A DNA stretch of 64,000 nucleotides from NCBI RefSeq assembly GCF_947507565.1, contig NC_089184.1, forward strand, positions 2,976,001 to 3,040,000, written 5' to 3'. The DNA comes from Oscarella lobularis (lineage: Eukaryota; Porifera; Homoscleromorpha; Homosclerophorida; Oscarellidae). The notes beneath the pieces were generated by a model that was given only the letters and a program-made list of their open reading frames with translations, had not been told where the DNA came from and searched no databases. Numbering within the stretch: position 1 is the stretch's first letter; each line of letters begins with the position of its first letter. Made by a program: the position numbers and the translations under genes. This document shows positions 11,201-22,639 of this stretch, piece by piece.

Positions 11201-12932
11201 CGCCGGTTGTCATGACGATGACGCTGCTCAGCTGGACGCCTTTCCAATTGGAAATCTGCGGTTGCCCGGACAACTCTATTTCAAATCCAACGTTCTTTGC
11301 GCTGGCGTCGACCTCTAGCTGGAGCTTTGGATTCAAAATTTTAAAATCGTCAAGCGATGCTTTCTTGAGAGGTTCCGAGAGTATTCTAGGAACGACGGAA
11401 AGTCCTGCGAATTTTTTAATTATTTGTCCGAGATTTATTGAGGAACCGGTTGCCGTGACTTGAAAGCCTTTTCCGCGAGGATCCGGCTTGATTTCGACAG
11501 TGAAACTACTCGACCCGAATCTTAGATAACCTCCGACTTCTATTTCGGTCTTGGGTGAATTTGCGAGAGTAACAGCCAAAGTCAGAGACGGATCGATTAC
11601 AGAAAGGTAGTTTTCAATTATACGGATCTCGGAAGGGCCCCGAAAGTCGGCAAGCAACTTTTGAGGACCCTTGCCAGTGAACTCGAAACGAGAAAGCTTC
11701 ATACTGAGAACGTCAGTTAGTCCTGTTGGAAGAGCTAAGTCCTTCTCGTCGAATTTAGGAAAAATTAGACGAATCAAATTTCCGACTGTGAGCGTTCGGC
11801 CGGGATCACGTAGGGAAAATTTCACGCCATTGTTTGATACTTTCAAAACGCACAAAACAGGCGGTTCCTTCGAGAGAAATCGTATAGCACCCACAAAGGC
11901 GACTCCTTTGGTGACCGGTACAGTGTGCTGGAGAATGCCGTCCAAGACAGAAGGCAGAAGATTGGGTGCCAAGTCATCCGAAGACACGACCACACCTAGT
12001 TCAGCCACTTTGATATCTTTAATGAATCTGACTCGAGTCAAGTCAACAGCACCGCCAGTGATCTGTTTGGCAAGGAGAGCCGGAGAAAACTCCGTAGATG
12101 ATACGAATGCCGCCGTGTAAACGGTTCGCGCTTCAGTGTACGAATTCCCCGCGTACTTTGTCGCAATGAAGTGACAACGAGCGCTTTTCCAGTCGGATAT
12201 GGTCGGGTTGCCGGATGCGGCGAACGCGTAGCCCATCGAACCGTACGTCGCAACGACGCTCGACTTTTCAATTGTGAATTTATCGAGTGGAAGTTCCATT
12301 TCTTTCAAGGAAGTATTAAAGTACGTGGGAAGAGCGCGACCGCCAAGCCAGTCGATGAAACTTCCCACCGGAACGGAACCCGTAGAAGGGGCCCCATAGA
12401 AGAAGAGCGACGGTCCAACTTGGGATATTTTTAAATTCAAACTGGCGCCGCCGATTGTAACAGTTCCGGCGACACTAAAGTCGCGAATGTAAAACCGGTC
12501 TTCTTCTTCCGGAGCAGACGGTTGGATGACAAAGTTGACGTAAGCCGTGACGTCATCCACAGAGAGGCCACCGTTATCTATTATCGTCCACTTAGGAAAC
12601 GATTTCGTCCCAAAGCTCCACTCTCCCGATAGCGGATCGACTGAGAAATTGCTCACTTTGAAATTGAATGGATTTTTCGAATCGAAGGATTCAGTCCCGA
12701 GAAAATCAGAGACATCAGGAAATATAAGTTCGAGAAGTTGAAGCAGGGTATAGTCTTCATCAAAAATCGCCGTTATTGACGTCGGCGTGCTGACGACGAC
12801 GATCCCACTTCGATTGAAGGTTGAAAACTGATCGTACTCTGCAACGGCCGAAGCGAGAGTCGTCGTATCTCCAAAGAAATACGCGTCACAAATAGTGAAG
12901 GCGACGATGAGGAGAAAGACGCTGAAGCGCAT
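8201..12932 (-). CDS. Large secreted protein of unknown family
   Basis: The main exon (12932 to 9680) opens with a clear signal peptide (MRFSVFLLIVAFTICDAYF). About 1,080 residues follow, mostly alternating beta-like segments with repeating themes such as LLQLLELIFPDV / VGNLIRLIFPKF and recurrent V.SDDL motifs. I see no membrane segment or familiar domain. The exon ends in a Cys cluster (CSIKKCSKC), and splicing across about 9630-9679 gives a tryptophan/cysteine patch (CSGSWFNWGCKAGCEAKN), then a helical region (9629-8880, 8830-8501). A last exon near 8428-8201 is likely, but its acceptor is unresolved. Total length is about 1,550 residues. The repeat look suggests tandem beta modules; no function is assigned. 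Confidence 0.75.
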
Positions 12933-13407
12933 CGTGCCGGGGTTCAGTACGCGATGCGGTTGGCGCGTGCTCGAGATCGCGCGTGCTTCACCTCTATCTT
13001 TGACCTGATCGAGATACTTGAACCCATTAGGGCCTAGGGAAGAGAGGGACGAACCTAAACTCGTTGGTTCAAGTATGCCGGGAAGAGCTTCTTCCGCATT
13101 CCAAAGTGATTCCTAATCGAAAGCCGGTTGCCGGAATAGGCCCTTTAAACGACGACGCGAGTCCATAAAACGCGGTCAGTTCCTCCCAATAAACCTGCAC
13201 ACATACGTTCGCAAACACCGCGGACTGCGCGCGACGTCGGAGCGAAAAACGGCCCCTTGAATCACAACTTTGCCCGCAGGTAATACAGTTAGTGCGTGCA
13301 TCATCGGTGTTTGCACGTGCACTGCTGAACCGCGCGCAGAAAAATGCGCGGCACGCGCATTGTTGAACTTTAGGGCGTGCAGGCGCACTTTCAGCCCAAA
13401 CGCAAAG

Positions 13408-16210
13408 ATGGTGACAGCGCGACTTGATCGCGCTTCCACGACGCTTCGTTTCGTCGTCGTTTTCAGCCTTCTTGAATTGACATGTTTCTCGACGGCTTCG
13501 CGACTGCACAACGTCTCGATAACGGCGGAATCGACTAAAATTTCTGCACCAAGACGTCTTCGCCGTTACTTCCAATCACCGGTCAACGACCAGATACCGC
13601 CGCCCGCCTCTAGCATGCTCGCCTCCAGCATGCGCGCGTTCGGCTCAATCTACCACCGCGTTGGGCAAGATGAGTGGACTTTGTGCGGTGAAGGTGTTCT
13701 TCTGTCCAGCCACATCGTACTAACGCATATCGATTGCCTCTTACAGGACCCGTCCCTCATATTTTTCACTATATACAATCGCCATTACACATTTCGCGAC
13801 TATAGATATTCCAGTCCGTACGCCATTCTTGAGCTTGTGCAGCCTCCTGACGAATTACCTACAACGTACCCGTTTCTGTCATGGACGGCTGCGTGGCAGA
13901 CTACAGACCCGAATTGGATTGTCTTGCCAGAGATGATCAAGTCCCAATCGTCCACGCCCTATCGACTCTCTACTCCATACGTATACGTGAACGGCGAAGT
14001 AGACATACGCACACTTACTAACTGTGAATTTGATGACAAGAAGGATATGTTTGCATTGAGCTGCCCCAATGCTGAACCTCAAGCGTTTAACAAGATGGTT
14101 AAAACTGGATCATCGTTGTTTCGAATGGAGGATGCTAGTCCAGTCGCTCGAGCTCTAACCGTCTCAAGCATGGTGATGAGAGGAGAATCGTTTCACAAGT
14201 GCCAAAGAAGCTTCTCCCATCAGCATTTGTACTTCCTCAACGTTGTCCATCCTATAACTCAACATCGAAATCCTCTGTATCTTTGCGGGCCTAGACTTAC
14301 GTACGACGACGTTCTGACAATAAATACGAAAGCGAACGAAATGGGCCATTCTTTGTTCGACCAAAACGTCATACCCCGAGGAAGAAGATGTAAGGCTAAA
14401 TGAATAGAAAGAAAATGTGAATATAACTTGGAGTCTATTTTCAGTTGCATCTATTAACATAAACGGAATGGCGCGACAAGAGAGAGACATGGGCGGATAC
14501 GTCTCGGAAACGTTAGCAGCTGTCATCGTACAAACGGACATAACGGCTGCGCAAGAAATTCCCGAAATTCCCAATACTTCGACGCTAAAACAGAAATTAC
14601 CCAATACATACCAATATTTCGTGATGGAGCAGTTAGCTTTCTTTTACAAGAAAACTGATCTAATTTTAGAACACTGGGCAAAGCTAGAAAAACCCCAAGG
14701 AAAAACCTTCGGTCTCTACGGTCGGTTTAGAGTAAGTCAATTAGATATACAGTATATAAATAATTAGGTGTTTTCTAACACAAATTTCGCTGTGGCGCAG
14801 TACGGAATACCGAATTGGCAGTGCATACATTTTTTTAACGTACATCTGGCTCACGGAGATGTGGACGTCAGGCGAGATCAACTCAAATTCCTTCGCGAAA
14901 CCATTCTCAATGAGGTCATCCAATGTGGATCGATCATCGTCGCCGGCGATCTCAATATTGGCGCGAGCTTGAGAAACATTCCGGATACGAAAAAAGATAT
15001 TGAAACCGTTATCGAAAACTTGTTAGTCCTTGCACGATTTTTGGTGCGTATAGACGCCTATCTAACTTATGCATGTTGAAGGTCGTTTATGCGATTCCAC
15101 GACACGGGCGATACAACGGCAAGCGACGAAGGAAGCCGGAGCAAAGAATCGCACTTCGATCACATACTAGTAAGCGAAAATACCCGTCTGCTTCACAGGT
15201 ACGTCCCGCTGAGCTATCCTGGCCAAAGACAGAACATCATGTATCAAGACTACGTTCCTGTTTCACCATTCCGAGGGACTCGGCCAACGGCAAGGAACTA
15301 CGATCTTAGCGATCACCTTCCTGTGCGCTTTATCGATTCTACTTTTGGAGTCGCTATAGGAACGTGGAATTTAAAAAATTTCAACGTTAATCAAGTTACG
15401 AATATGAATAAGAAAGAGGGAAAATATGCGGATACATTTACAAGGGTATTCAGCAAATTTGACATTCTTGCGCTGCAAGAAGTCAGCGGACTGGCAGCGC
15501 CTCTGTACGGAAAAAACCTTCGACTCGGCAGTAATTCGCTTGGAATTGCGTTTTCAACAAACGCACCGGTTGACTGTCAAGATATTCCAATATCTGGAAT
15601 ATTCGATGGCCGCACCATTGACTATAGATCTGCTTGGGGATGTCTGTTTGGAGACGGGTCAAACGTGCGTTAGCAGAGCTATACAATTCATTGCAATAGA
15701 AGAGATTGCACGTGTTTTTTTTCATAGAGCATTGTCGTTGTTTCTGCTCACATCGAAAACAGCAAGAAAGAGCCACTTCGAACGAGCGAGCACTACCGGG
15801 AGTCCGTGGAGAGGTTCGTTCAAAAACGATATTCTAGTCAAAACGTCCAAAAAGTCTATCTTGTTGGAGACTTCAACAGAGATCCAAGGAGAGGAAGCAT
15901 CACGTAATACGTTCATCATTATCAAAGCGTTAACTAAGCGTTAGTTTTCAGATGCACGCACAACGTAAATGCAGAGTGGTCATACACTCTCACTACAACA
16001 AAGACCGTGCGCGACTGGGTTTGGGATGTCAAACAGCCCCAGTTACGGTCCGGAATTGAAGGATGCCAAGTCCTTAATCCTGAACTAATGAAAGATGTGA
16101 ACGACAACTACGTTATTCCCGACGATGAAACCAATCCCGGGCCAATGAAAGTGTTTGGATCGTGGAAGGAAGTTTCAGACCATTTGCCCGTTATAACCGA
16201 ATTTTACTGA
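13408..16210 (+). CDS. Secreted protein: trypsin-like region plus two DNase I-like EEP domains
   Basis: I chose ATG 13408 because it gives a signal-peptide-like start (TTLRFVVVFSLLELTCF). Residues ~100-330 resemble a chymotrypsin fold (CGEGVLLSSHIVLTHIDC), but the histidine context is abnormal, so it may be inactive. After introns at 14390-14444 and 14732-14766, EEP domain 1 shows SININGM, AAQEIPE, FFNVHLAHGD, VAGDLNIGAS and SDHLPV. EEP domain 2 begins directly after it (GTWNLKNFN, ALQEVSG, VVSAHIENS, VGDFNRDP) and ends SDHLPVITEFY plus stop. Each EEP copy keeps the Asn, Glu, His, Asp-x-Asn and Asp-His positions expected of this metal-dependent phosphodiesterase superfamily. Length is about 865 residues. 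Nuclease versus other phosphodiesterase activity is open. Confidence 0.8.
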
Positions 16211-17100
16211 GCGAAGACCTAGTAGATTTCGACTTATGCTTTACCTAAGACAGTCCGTCTTTGATGCTAGCAATAGTATTGTGGTATGCAGAGCTGGCTA
16301 CAAAGTGAGCACGTAGAAATGAATAGAATAGAAACGTCGCGTTGTGAGAGTTTGTCTTATCGAAGACGATATGGGATTGGTATGGTATGTCGATGATTCA
16401 GGTTGGAGAGTTGACGAGAAAAAGAATGGTACATGTATCTGGAATGGTGAGCCTTCCAATAGATCGACGACTCCAACGCTTTTTGATCGAAGGAAAATGA
16501 TTGATCGACTGATAAAATCCCGTAGCGCATCTATGAACGGGGGGGCCCCCATCGAGGGAACATGTCTTCTTTGGCAGCAGTGGACTAGGAGTAGGTATAC
16601 ATTACGTGTATGCACTATAGGGCCTACCTTCACGAACACTCGGCGACGGGCTTTCTGACTGAATTCGCCTACGACGAGCGGGAACGTGACGTATCTAACC
16701 GAGCGTATTCACTTCACGTTAGACAGTTATCCTCTCGCCGAATCGGTCGACGGCATCGTCCTTCTCGCACGAAGATCCTCGGGATTGCGCCAGGAGATAC
16801 GGGCGTCACGATATACGGGCGCCGTGACGTAGGATTGCCGCCTTTCAATTTTCACTTACTTTTCCGTCGATCAACTGCAGTAAGCGTTTTGAATAAATTA
16901 CTTAATTCACTTCAATCGAGCTAGAAGATAGTTGATGTGATACTTGATTTGCGCAATTCTAATAAATAAATTAATTAATTAGTTACTGCAAAATTCCTTA
17001 CACACGTACACACATTCCAGTTACACATGCTGTCCATCAATTATTGCACGTTCAGCTAAACCCTAGTACAGTAGAGATTGGGAGGGCGAGTGAAAGACAT
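16211..17100. other. Intergenic stretch, no supported gene
   Basis: ORFs at 16344-16658 and 16610-16924 show no motif or splice support. A run at about 16683-16830 reads NVTYLTERIHFTLDSY in one frame, which could be a decayed exon. Nothing further is recognised. Confidence 0.4.
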
Positions 17101-19857
17101 TCACCTCTTAGTTAATTTCAAGTAATAAACGGTTTTCCGAAAAGAAGCTTTGAAATAGACAACCAGTGCCACAACCACGAGCAGAAGCAAACCGGCAGTA
17201 ATACTGACGACAATTCCAGCTACACTCGTGCCGGAGGCACTGGAGGCAGTAACAGAAGTAGCATTAATAGCATTAGTAGTATCAGTAGTAGTAGTATCAG
17301 TAGTAGTAGTAGTATCAGTAGTAGTAGTATCAGTAGTAGTAGTATCAGTAGTAGTAGCAGTAGACAGATAGACGATAGTGGGCGGTTGATCAAGACTATT
17401 CACGCATTCCGGTTGAGCAGTTGCGGGCTCCACCGACGCCGTTGACACGTTGGCCAGCGCATCGTCCTACACAAAACAATTTCAACATACTTCGAATTCG
17501 AAAAGTCTCTAAATTTGTCTTACGATTAATCTTTGCCCTTCGACGCTTTTGCACTGGACTTCTTGCTGCCAACGAAGATAGTTGAGATACGCGGTGTCTG
17601 CACCGTGCTTAGAGAAATTAAAAGAAGATATCGATTGTCGAAGAGAGTCGGTGCTATCATCGTAGTAAGTGCCCCAACCTTGTCTATAAAAAAATTAGGT
17701 AGAATACTATTAAATAATCAAATATTACGCATCTGCTTCTTTGGCTAGACGAGATATGGCATTCTTCGAAGCTTGGCTCAAACATGATTGAGCGTACGTC
17801 GACGGATAAACGATCAAATACGCGAGACACATTTCACTCGACGTACTGAGGCCACCCTAGAGACATGCAGAACATCGTGCAAGAGATCCACCTGGCTAAG
17901 TAACCATATGTACGTACCCTAGTCAGCTCGGTTCGTCCCACCGTACTGTAATCACATTCGGTCTGAAGTGCGTCGCCCTATATATCAATAAAGTTATAGC
18001 CTCAATATCCGTGGAGTAAGCAAAAAAGTTCACCGGCCGAATTGTGATGTTTGTGAGAGAAGACGTGAAGTCCTATACGAGAAAAGTTGCGTCTGGGCAA
18101 AACATCATTGAACGAAATTTACTTGAAAATTGAAATCGTAGTATTCGTTACGAGCTAGGTAGCCCAAGAACGTGCCATTGCGAAAATGCTTGACTCGAAT
18201 TGCAACGCCAGCTAAATGCGAGTGCAAGAGAGTGGCAACCACCTTAGAACCTTGTGAAGGAACGCCCTAAACGTAGACACACAAGGAGATGCTATAATGT
18301 TGCCATCTCTACTTACGACTTTGGTGCACTCTGGCGAGCAGTAGGACATAACAGTAGCTCTCGTCAATCCAGGTGGAATAAAAAACCCCGTTGCTAGAAA
18401 TAATTGACCAATTTCGAGAATCGTTGCATCGTGCTTAGGCGGTGTGGTCCTATAGAAGAACTCCAATCCAGACGAGTCTACGTAATCTGACAGATGACGA
18501 AGACATCGAGAGTCAAATCAGAAAAGAAACATGTCATAATAATTAAATACCTGATTTCCCTTCGACGTTATTGTAATGAATTTCAAGCAGGGCATACTGG
18601 ACGCTTCCAGTTCCACTAAACGGAATTCCAACATCATCCGGAAAACGAATTCCCTACAAAAAAGAGTTGCCACTGTCTTTTAGCCCATAAGAAGGTGACT
18701 ACCTGACCGCCGACTGCCCATGACCCGAAAGGACTATAGCCCCAACAGCTTCGAACGTCGTCATTCAGTTTCATACATTGGCCCTCCTCGTCGAGAAACT
18801 CCGCAGCAGTCGCATCGATAGACAACCATGTGATGAACAATCTCCTTGTTATCGATAACGGGATCAAACTCGAAAAAGAAAAAAAATTCAATAAAGCAAA
18901 ATCAATATAAATAATATACGTATGTTAGTATGTACTCCAATCAGGTAGCCTCCTTTCGGTAGCTTGGGCAATTGAAACGGCTTGCACCAGTACGTCGTAT
19001 CAGACGAAGGCACAGATAACTGAAAAAAATTGAGATGTTGTGCATACATGTATATTGGTATTGGTCACATGGGTATTGTTCAATTGATTCATTTAAAAGT
19101 ATTCAAGGAAGCTTAATACATATGATTAGATACTGTATGTCATATGTAGTTTATAAAGACTTCATCAAAAAACCATACTTTGTTCGTTATGAGTTGGAAA
19201 GAGGGCGTGCCATCCGGAAACGATTGACGAGAACCGAAACCAGTCAGCAAATTGACGCTCTTCGAACCCGACTTCGCATGTCGCATTAATCCATTTATTG
19301 ATTCAGGATCGGCGGGATGATAGGCCCAAATCACTCGCGCAGTGCCAGACTAAACAAATGAATGTGCACACAAAATCAATACTATCATGAAATAATTAAT
19401 GTACAGGGACGTTTGTGTCGTTTGGTTCACAAGCGCGAAGATGGCGCGTGAATTCGAGCGCCGTTGTCGTATCGTTTTCGTTCGCCGCTATTAGTTCGAC
19501 ATTCTGCTTCGAATCGAGCGGGGGAAGAAAGCGGCCCAATGATTTCCTATCCTATAAATAAATAACGGATGCGTGGGCGTGTCGCGATTGAACCTGAAGA
19601 AAGCCCCTTCCGTCTTTGACCCAGCCGGTCACGATGTCTGAGTTTGGCATCTTTCCGTTTGGTGACAAGCCGAAGCCGATCCAGCCTCTAGTTTTCGCTT
19701 CGATTCCGACGTTCACGACGCCCTTCGCGTTATCGATTGTCCAGAGAAGCCGATACGTGTCGTCGTCGTTCAGGCTGACGCTGTTCTTGTATTCACGACT
19801 CAAGAGAGCCGAAGCGCTCGCCGAAACAACGAGAGCGAATAGCAACACGATTTCCAT
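17101..19857 (-). CDS. DOMON / copper type II ascorbate-dependent monooxygenase (DBH/MOXD1-like), with a frame break
   Basis: ATG 19857 starts a signal peptide (MEIVLLFALVVSASASALL) and a DOMON domain (GWIGFGLSP, SDIVTGWV). The next exons give FTRHLRACEPND and then the copper monooxygenase core: DTTYWCKPFQLP, VHHMVVY (Cu site), PPGLTRATVMSYC, LLHSHLAGVAIRVKH (His-x-His site), YYDFNFQ and SEMCLAYL (Met ligand). The C-terminal exon (17448-17101) holds a Thr/Asp-rich stalk, one membrane helix (GIVVSITAGLLLLVVVALVV) and a short basic tail, so the protein is a type I membrane enzyme of the dopamine-beta-hydroxylase/MOXD1 family; the substrate is unknown. Around 18815-18822 the frame carrying VHHMVVY does not join the frame carrying EFLDEEGQC without a 1-base shift and no intron fits, so this allele may be broken or the base wrong. 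Confidence 0.8.
17274..17360. repeat. Coding interrupted triplet repeat (Thr/Asp stalk)
   Basis: AGT-type triplets interrupted by ATC units encode TDTTTT-like repeats in the membrane-proximal stalk of the monooxygenase. Length variation here would change stalk length in frame. Confidence 0.85.
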
Positions 19858-19869
19858 AAGATGCACTAA

Positions 19870-20500
19870 GATGCACGTAGTAAGAACATACGGGTTCTTG
19901 ATGTTGAATAGAGTCCCGTATCAATAGTCGAAAAATATCGCTGCTGGACAAAGCCGACCGCGCGTCAGTTATTTTGGAAGCTTAGGTGATTAGCATCTCT
20001 GGCACACAGGAGCCATCGTGTCGCCCATAGGAGCAACAAGGGTTTTTTTTTTCGGGTAATCTAAACTATGGGCTAAAAACCGAGAAGACAAAGAAGATAA
20101 GCATACGCTCATTTTACGTCTTACGGGCCTTATTTTACGCTATAACATACCAAGCACAATATCCTAACCTGCTCACGTCAATGGAAGGTGTTGCACTCTT
20201 TCTTTGTTGCAATTCGCGACAAAGAACGGCGACGTATAAGCGCACGTTAGACAACTTCTCGGTTTTTAGGCCCTAGTGTAATCTAATCTCGGACGACACA
20301 AACATATCCCGGACAACGCGATTTTCTCGTCAACCGTACACTTTGAAAACAAAAGCCGCACGTGGATCGAAAACTCTATCTTTCCTCTATCTAATACCGC
20401 TTAGAGTACGCCAATCCGACCTACAGTCGCCGAGAAAATCGAGTTTGAAAAAAAGCACTTCTGTATCAAAAGTCGGACACCCCATTTCCTTCTAAACTGG
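19870..20500. other. Intergenic stretch with a small inverted-repeat element
   Basis: No gene is seen. Arms GGCTAAAAACCGAGAAG (20071-20087) and its complement (20255-20272) flank about 170 bases, consistent with a small MITE. Confidence 0.5.
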
Positions 20501-21074
20501 ATTCTCTTCGACAAGCGCATGTAAGCTGATCACGTTGAGAAAACCACTCCTCCCAAAGGAAACGCATTCCTGTTGCAGCTGAGCCTGCATGACGATCCAA
20601 TGTTTCACTCTAAGAAGGAGTATATAGTGTATAAGAAAACTACAGTAGCAGTGCGAACGATTCCTGTAGCAAAGGTAGGGCTTAGACTTTTCGCAGACTT
20701 CATCTGCAAAAGTCATCTGCATAAGTCAACTGTAAGACGTAAGTAAAGTACTCTAATAGCGAATTGCTTGCCGCGTCGGATTTCACTTAATTAATAATCG
20801 AGCTGCATATAGCTTTGCAGTCCTGTTTCTGTCGTTGATCCGACGCTTTGTTACTACTGTACTCTAAAACTTGCTGCATGAAGAGCGAACACATCGCCCA
20901 TCTTGTGACTATAAGGCAGGGAAACGCGAGACCTTGCATGGGTCAGGGAAGAAAAGGTAGCGGAAACTAAAATGACCGAACAACGAACCGTTTTGCAAAC
21001 ACTTTTTTAGCACTGAACGACAGAAAAAGACAAACGCAATTTAGATGTCTTGAATCAAACTGCAGTTTGATCTA

Positions 21075-21416
21075 TCAGCCGCACGTAGTCACCGATGTCC
21101 CAGGAAAGCAGACCCTAACCTTGGTGCAGCAATCTGAGCACGGAGGATATCCCAAAAACGGCGGACAAAAGCACGGATATCCACTTGGGAAGCAGTTGTT
21201 GCTATAGCACTTGTGACCTTCTCCAGCGTCTTTGCATATCATTCCCTCGCAGCAGTAGTCTGGTCTCCACTCAACGTCAGTGCCGTTCATTTTGACGGGA
21301 GTGCACGATTTGCCAGCGTCTCTGCATTGAATCTCGATCGACTGGAATCGAACGACGGCAGATTGGAAAGCTCCAAAAAGAGAGAACAGAACAAAGAAGC
21401 AGACGACCTTATTCAT
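21075..21416 (-). CDS. Cysteine-rich secreted peptide, copy B
   Basis: Single exon of 113 residues from ATG 21416; the four copies agree on this Met, with a TATA box about 50 bases before it. A signal peptide (MNKVVCFFVLFSLFGAFQSA) precedes a mature peptide with 14 cysteines in the order C-C-CC-C-C then C-C-C-C-CC-C-C. The first six cysteines (C-X6-C-X16-CC-X4-C-X8-C) fit the inhibitor-cystine-knot spacing, so the protein may be a two-lobed knottin-like molecule with seven disulfides. The role is unknown: defence peptide, inhibitor and signalling ligand all remain possible. Confidence 0.8.
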   Translation of the reverse strand: MNKVVCFFVLFSLFGAFQSAVVRFQSIEIQCRDAGKSCTPVKMNGTDVEWRPDYCCEGMICKDAGEGHKCYSNNCFPSGYPCFCPPFLGYPPCSDCCTKVRVCFPGTSVTTCG

Positions 21417-21769
21417 GGTGAGGTTACTACTCAACTGAGAGGACCTTTGTTTTGCATGCTATATATATACGATGAACGAGAGAGCCACCCACGAAGTGTC
21501 GGTTGTGACTCAGGAAAGGAGACTTGTACGTCAACGCATGTTTACATCTTCTTCCTTATCTGTAGGCGCCGTACTAGGCGGGGTGAGAAAGCGTCTGTCG
21601 TATGTTTGAGTAAATCAAATTCTGCTTATCTTTTAATTAAGCAGCGGCTTCGGTGAAGAAGCCTCTACTAACTCACCTCCCACGTTCTAGCAACATGATA
21701 CACACCGGCCCTGCGGTTTCTCCACTCACCAACGTTTCTTAATAAATCGTCTGGGAACGTAGCCTCGGG

Positions 21770-21832
21770 AATCCAGACTCTCTCCTGGCCGAGCGCACTT
21801 AGGCGGTCGGGGAGAGAGTCTGGGACCAGTTC
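21770..21832. repeat. Hairpin repeat, CAGACTCTCTCC family
   Basis: Arms CAGACTCTCTCC and GGAGAGAGTCTG pair around a short spacer. The same hairpin occurs at 23840-23895 and 24803-24852, with a CAGACCC variant at 24990-25022 and at the ends of the foldback at 28940-29425. It is a dispersed repeat family. Confidence 0.7.
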
Positions 21833-22639
21833 TATACAAGCGGCGGTGCGCTTGAACTTCAGTTGGCTAATGCGCGATTGCTGCATAATGACGTCAGGTC
21901 ACCTTAGGAAACAGGCGAATACGTCTTTTTCTTCTTTCTCAGCAGATGCGTACTCGTTCCACAAATATGCGACTCGTAGCGTCGGCGAGCGAAGGCGATA
22001 TATCTAGAGTCGAACGCAAAGGTCGCACACACCCTGGAACACGCCTCTATGCGTGCAAGATCCATTAATTGCATTACTGGAAGTCGCCGGTGATTGGGCA
22101 TACGAATCTCAGTGCTCGGCCTTCCATTGGCCTAATAGAGAGCAACTGTACCGCCGCTCGTATAGAACTGTGCCCAGACTCTTGGGTTCTCGGGAACGCT
22201 GACTGAGTCTCGTGCTGGTCACGTGCAAAGTTAGCAGTGCATCTGCTTTTCTGCTTTGCGTTACGGAAGCAGATGCCGCTGCATCTCTGTTTACTTATCG
22301 TGGAGTGGTTAATTTGTGGGGTGGACCGGGTTGTGACGGTACATATACGATCAACGAGAGAACCCCACACGAAGGGTCGGGTATCACTTAAAAAGGGCTG
22401 CTTTTGCGTCAACGCATGTTTACGTCTTCTTTCTTATCTGTAGGAATGACTCTAAGTAACCAATCAGAGACTGCAGCCCAGTTTGGCGAAGCCAGCTGCT
22501 TATTGGCCGACGCCATAAAAACCTACGCCCAACCACGCCTTATCCACGCCCCACAAACAAGCAGTGTCTCCAGCCAGGCTCACGCAGTAAGAGCCGCCCG
22601 GATAACAGGCTGGATACGAGCCTACTAGTAGGTGAAACC

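Larger units (their letters stand above)
20540..22240 (-). repeat. Segmental-duplication block B (inverted)
   Basis: Reverse complement of the blocks at 5450-6870 and 26110-27720. 20540-21060 is the 3' flank, 21075-21416 the gene, and 21440-22240 parts of the 5' flank, including a hairpin-forming stretch (21770-21830). Confidence 0.7.

Noticed and set aside
21213-21656. Plus-strand 147-residue ORF (also 23307-23678 and 26486-27178 on the opposite strand)
   Set aside because: These are antisense shadows repeated in every copy of the cysteine-rich gene; the coding strand has the signal peptide, TATA box and cysteine pattern.
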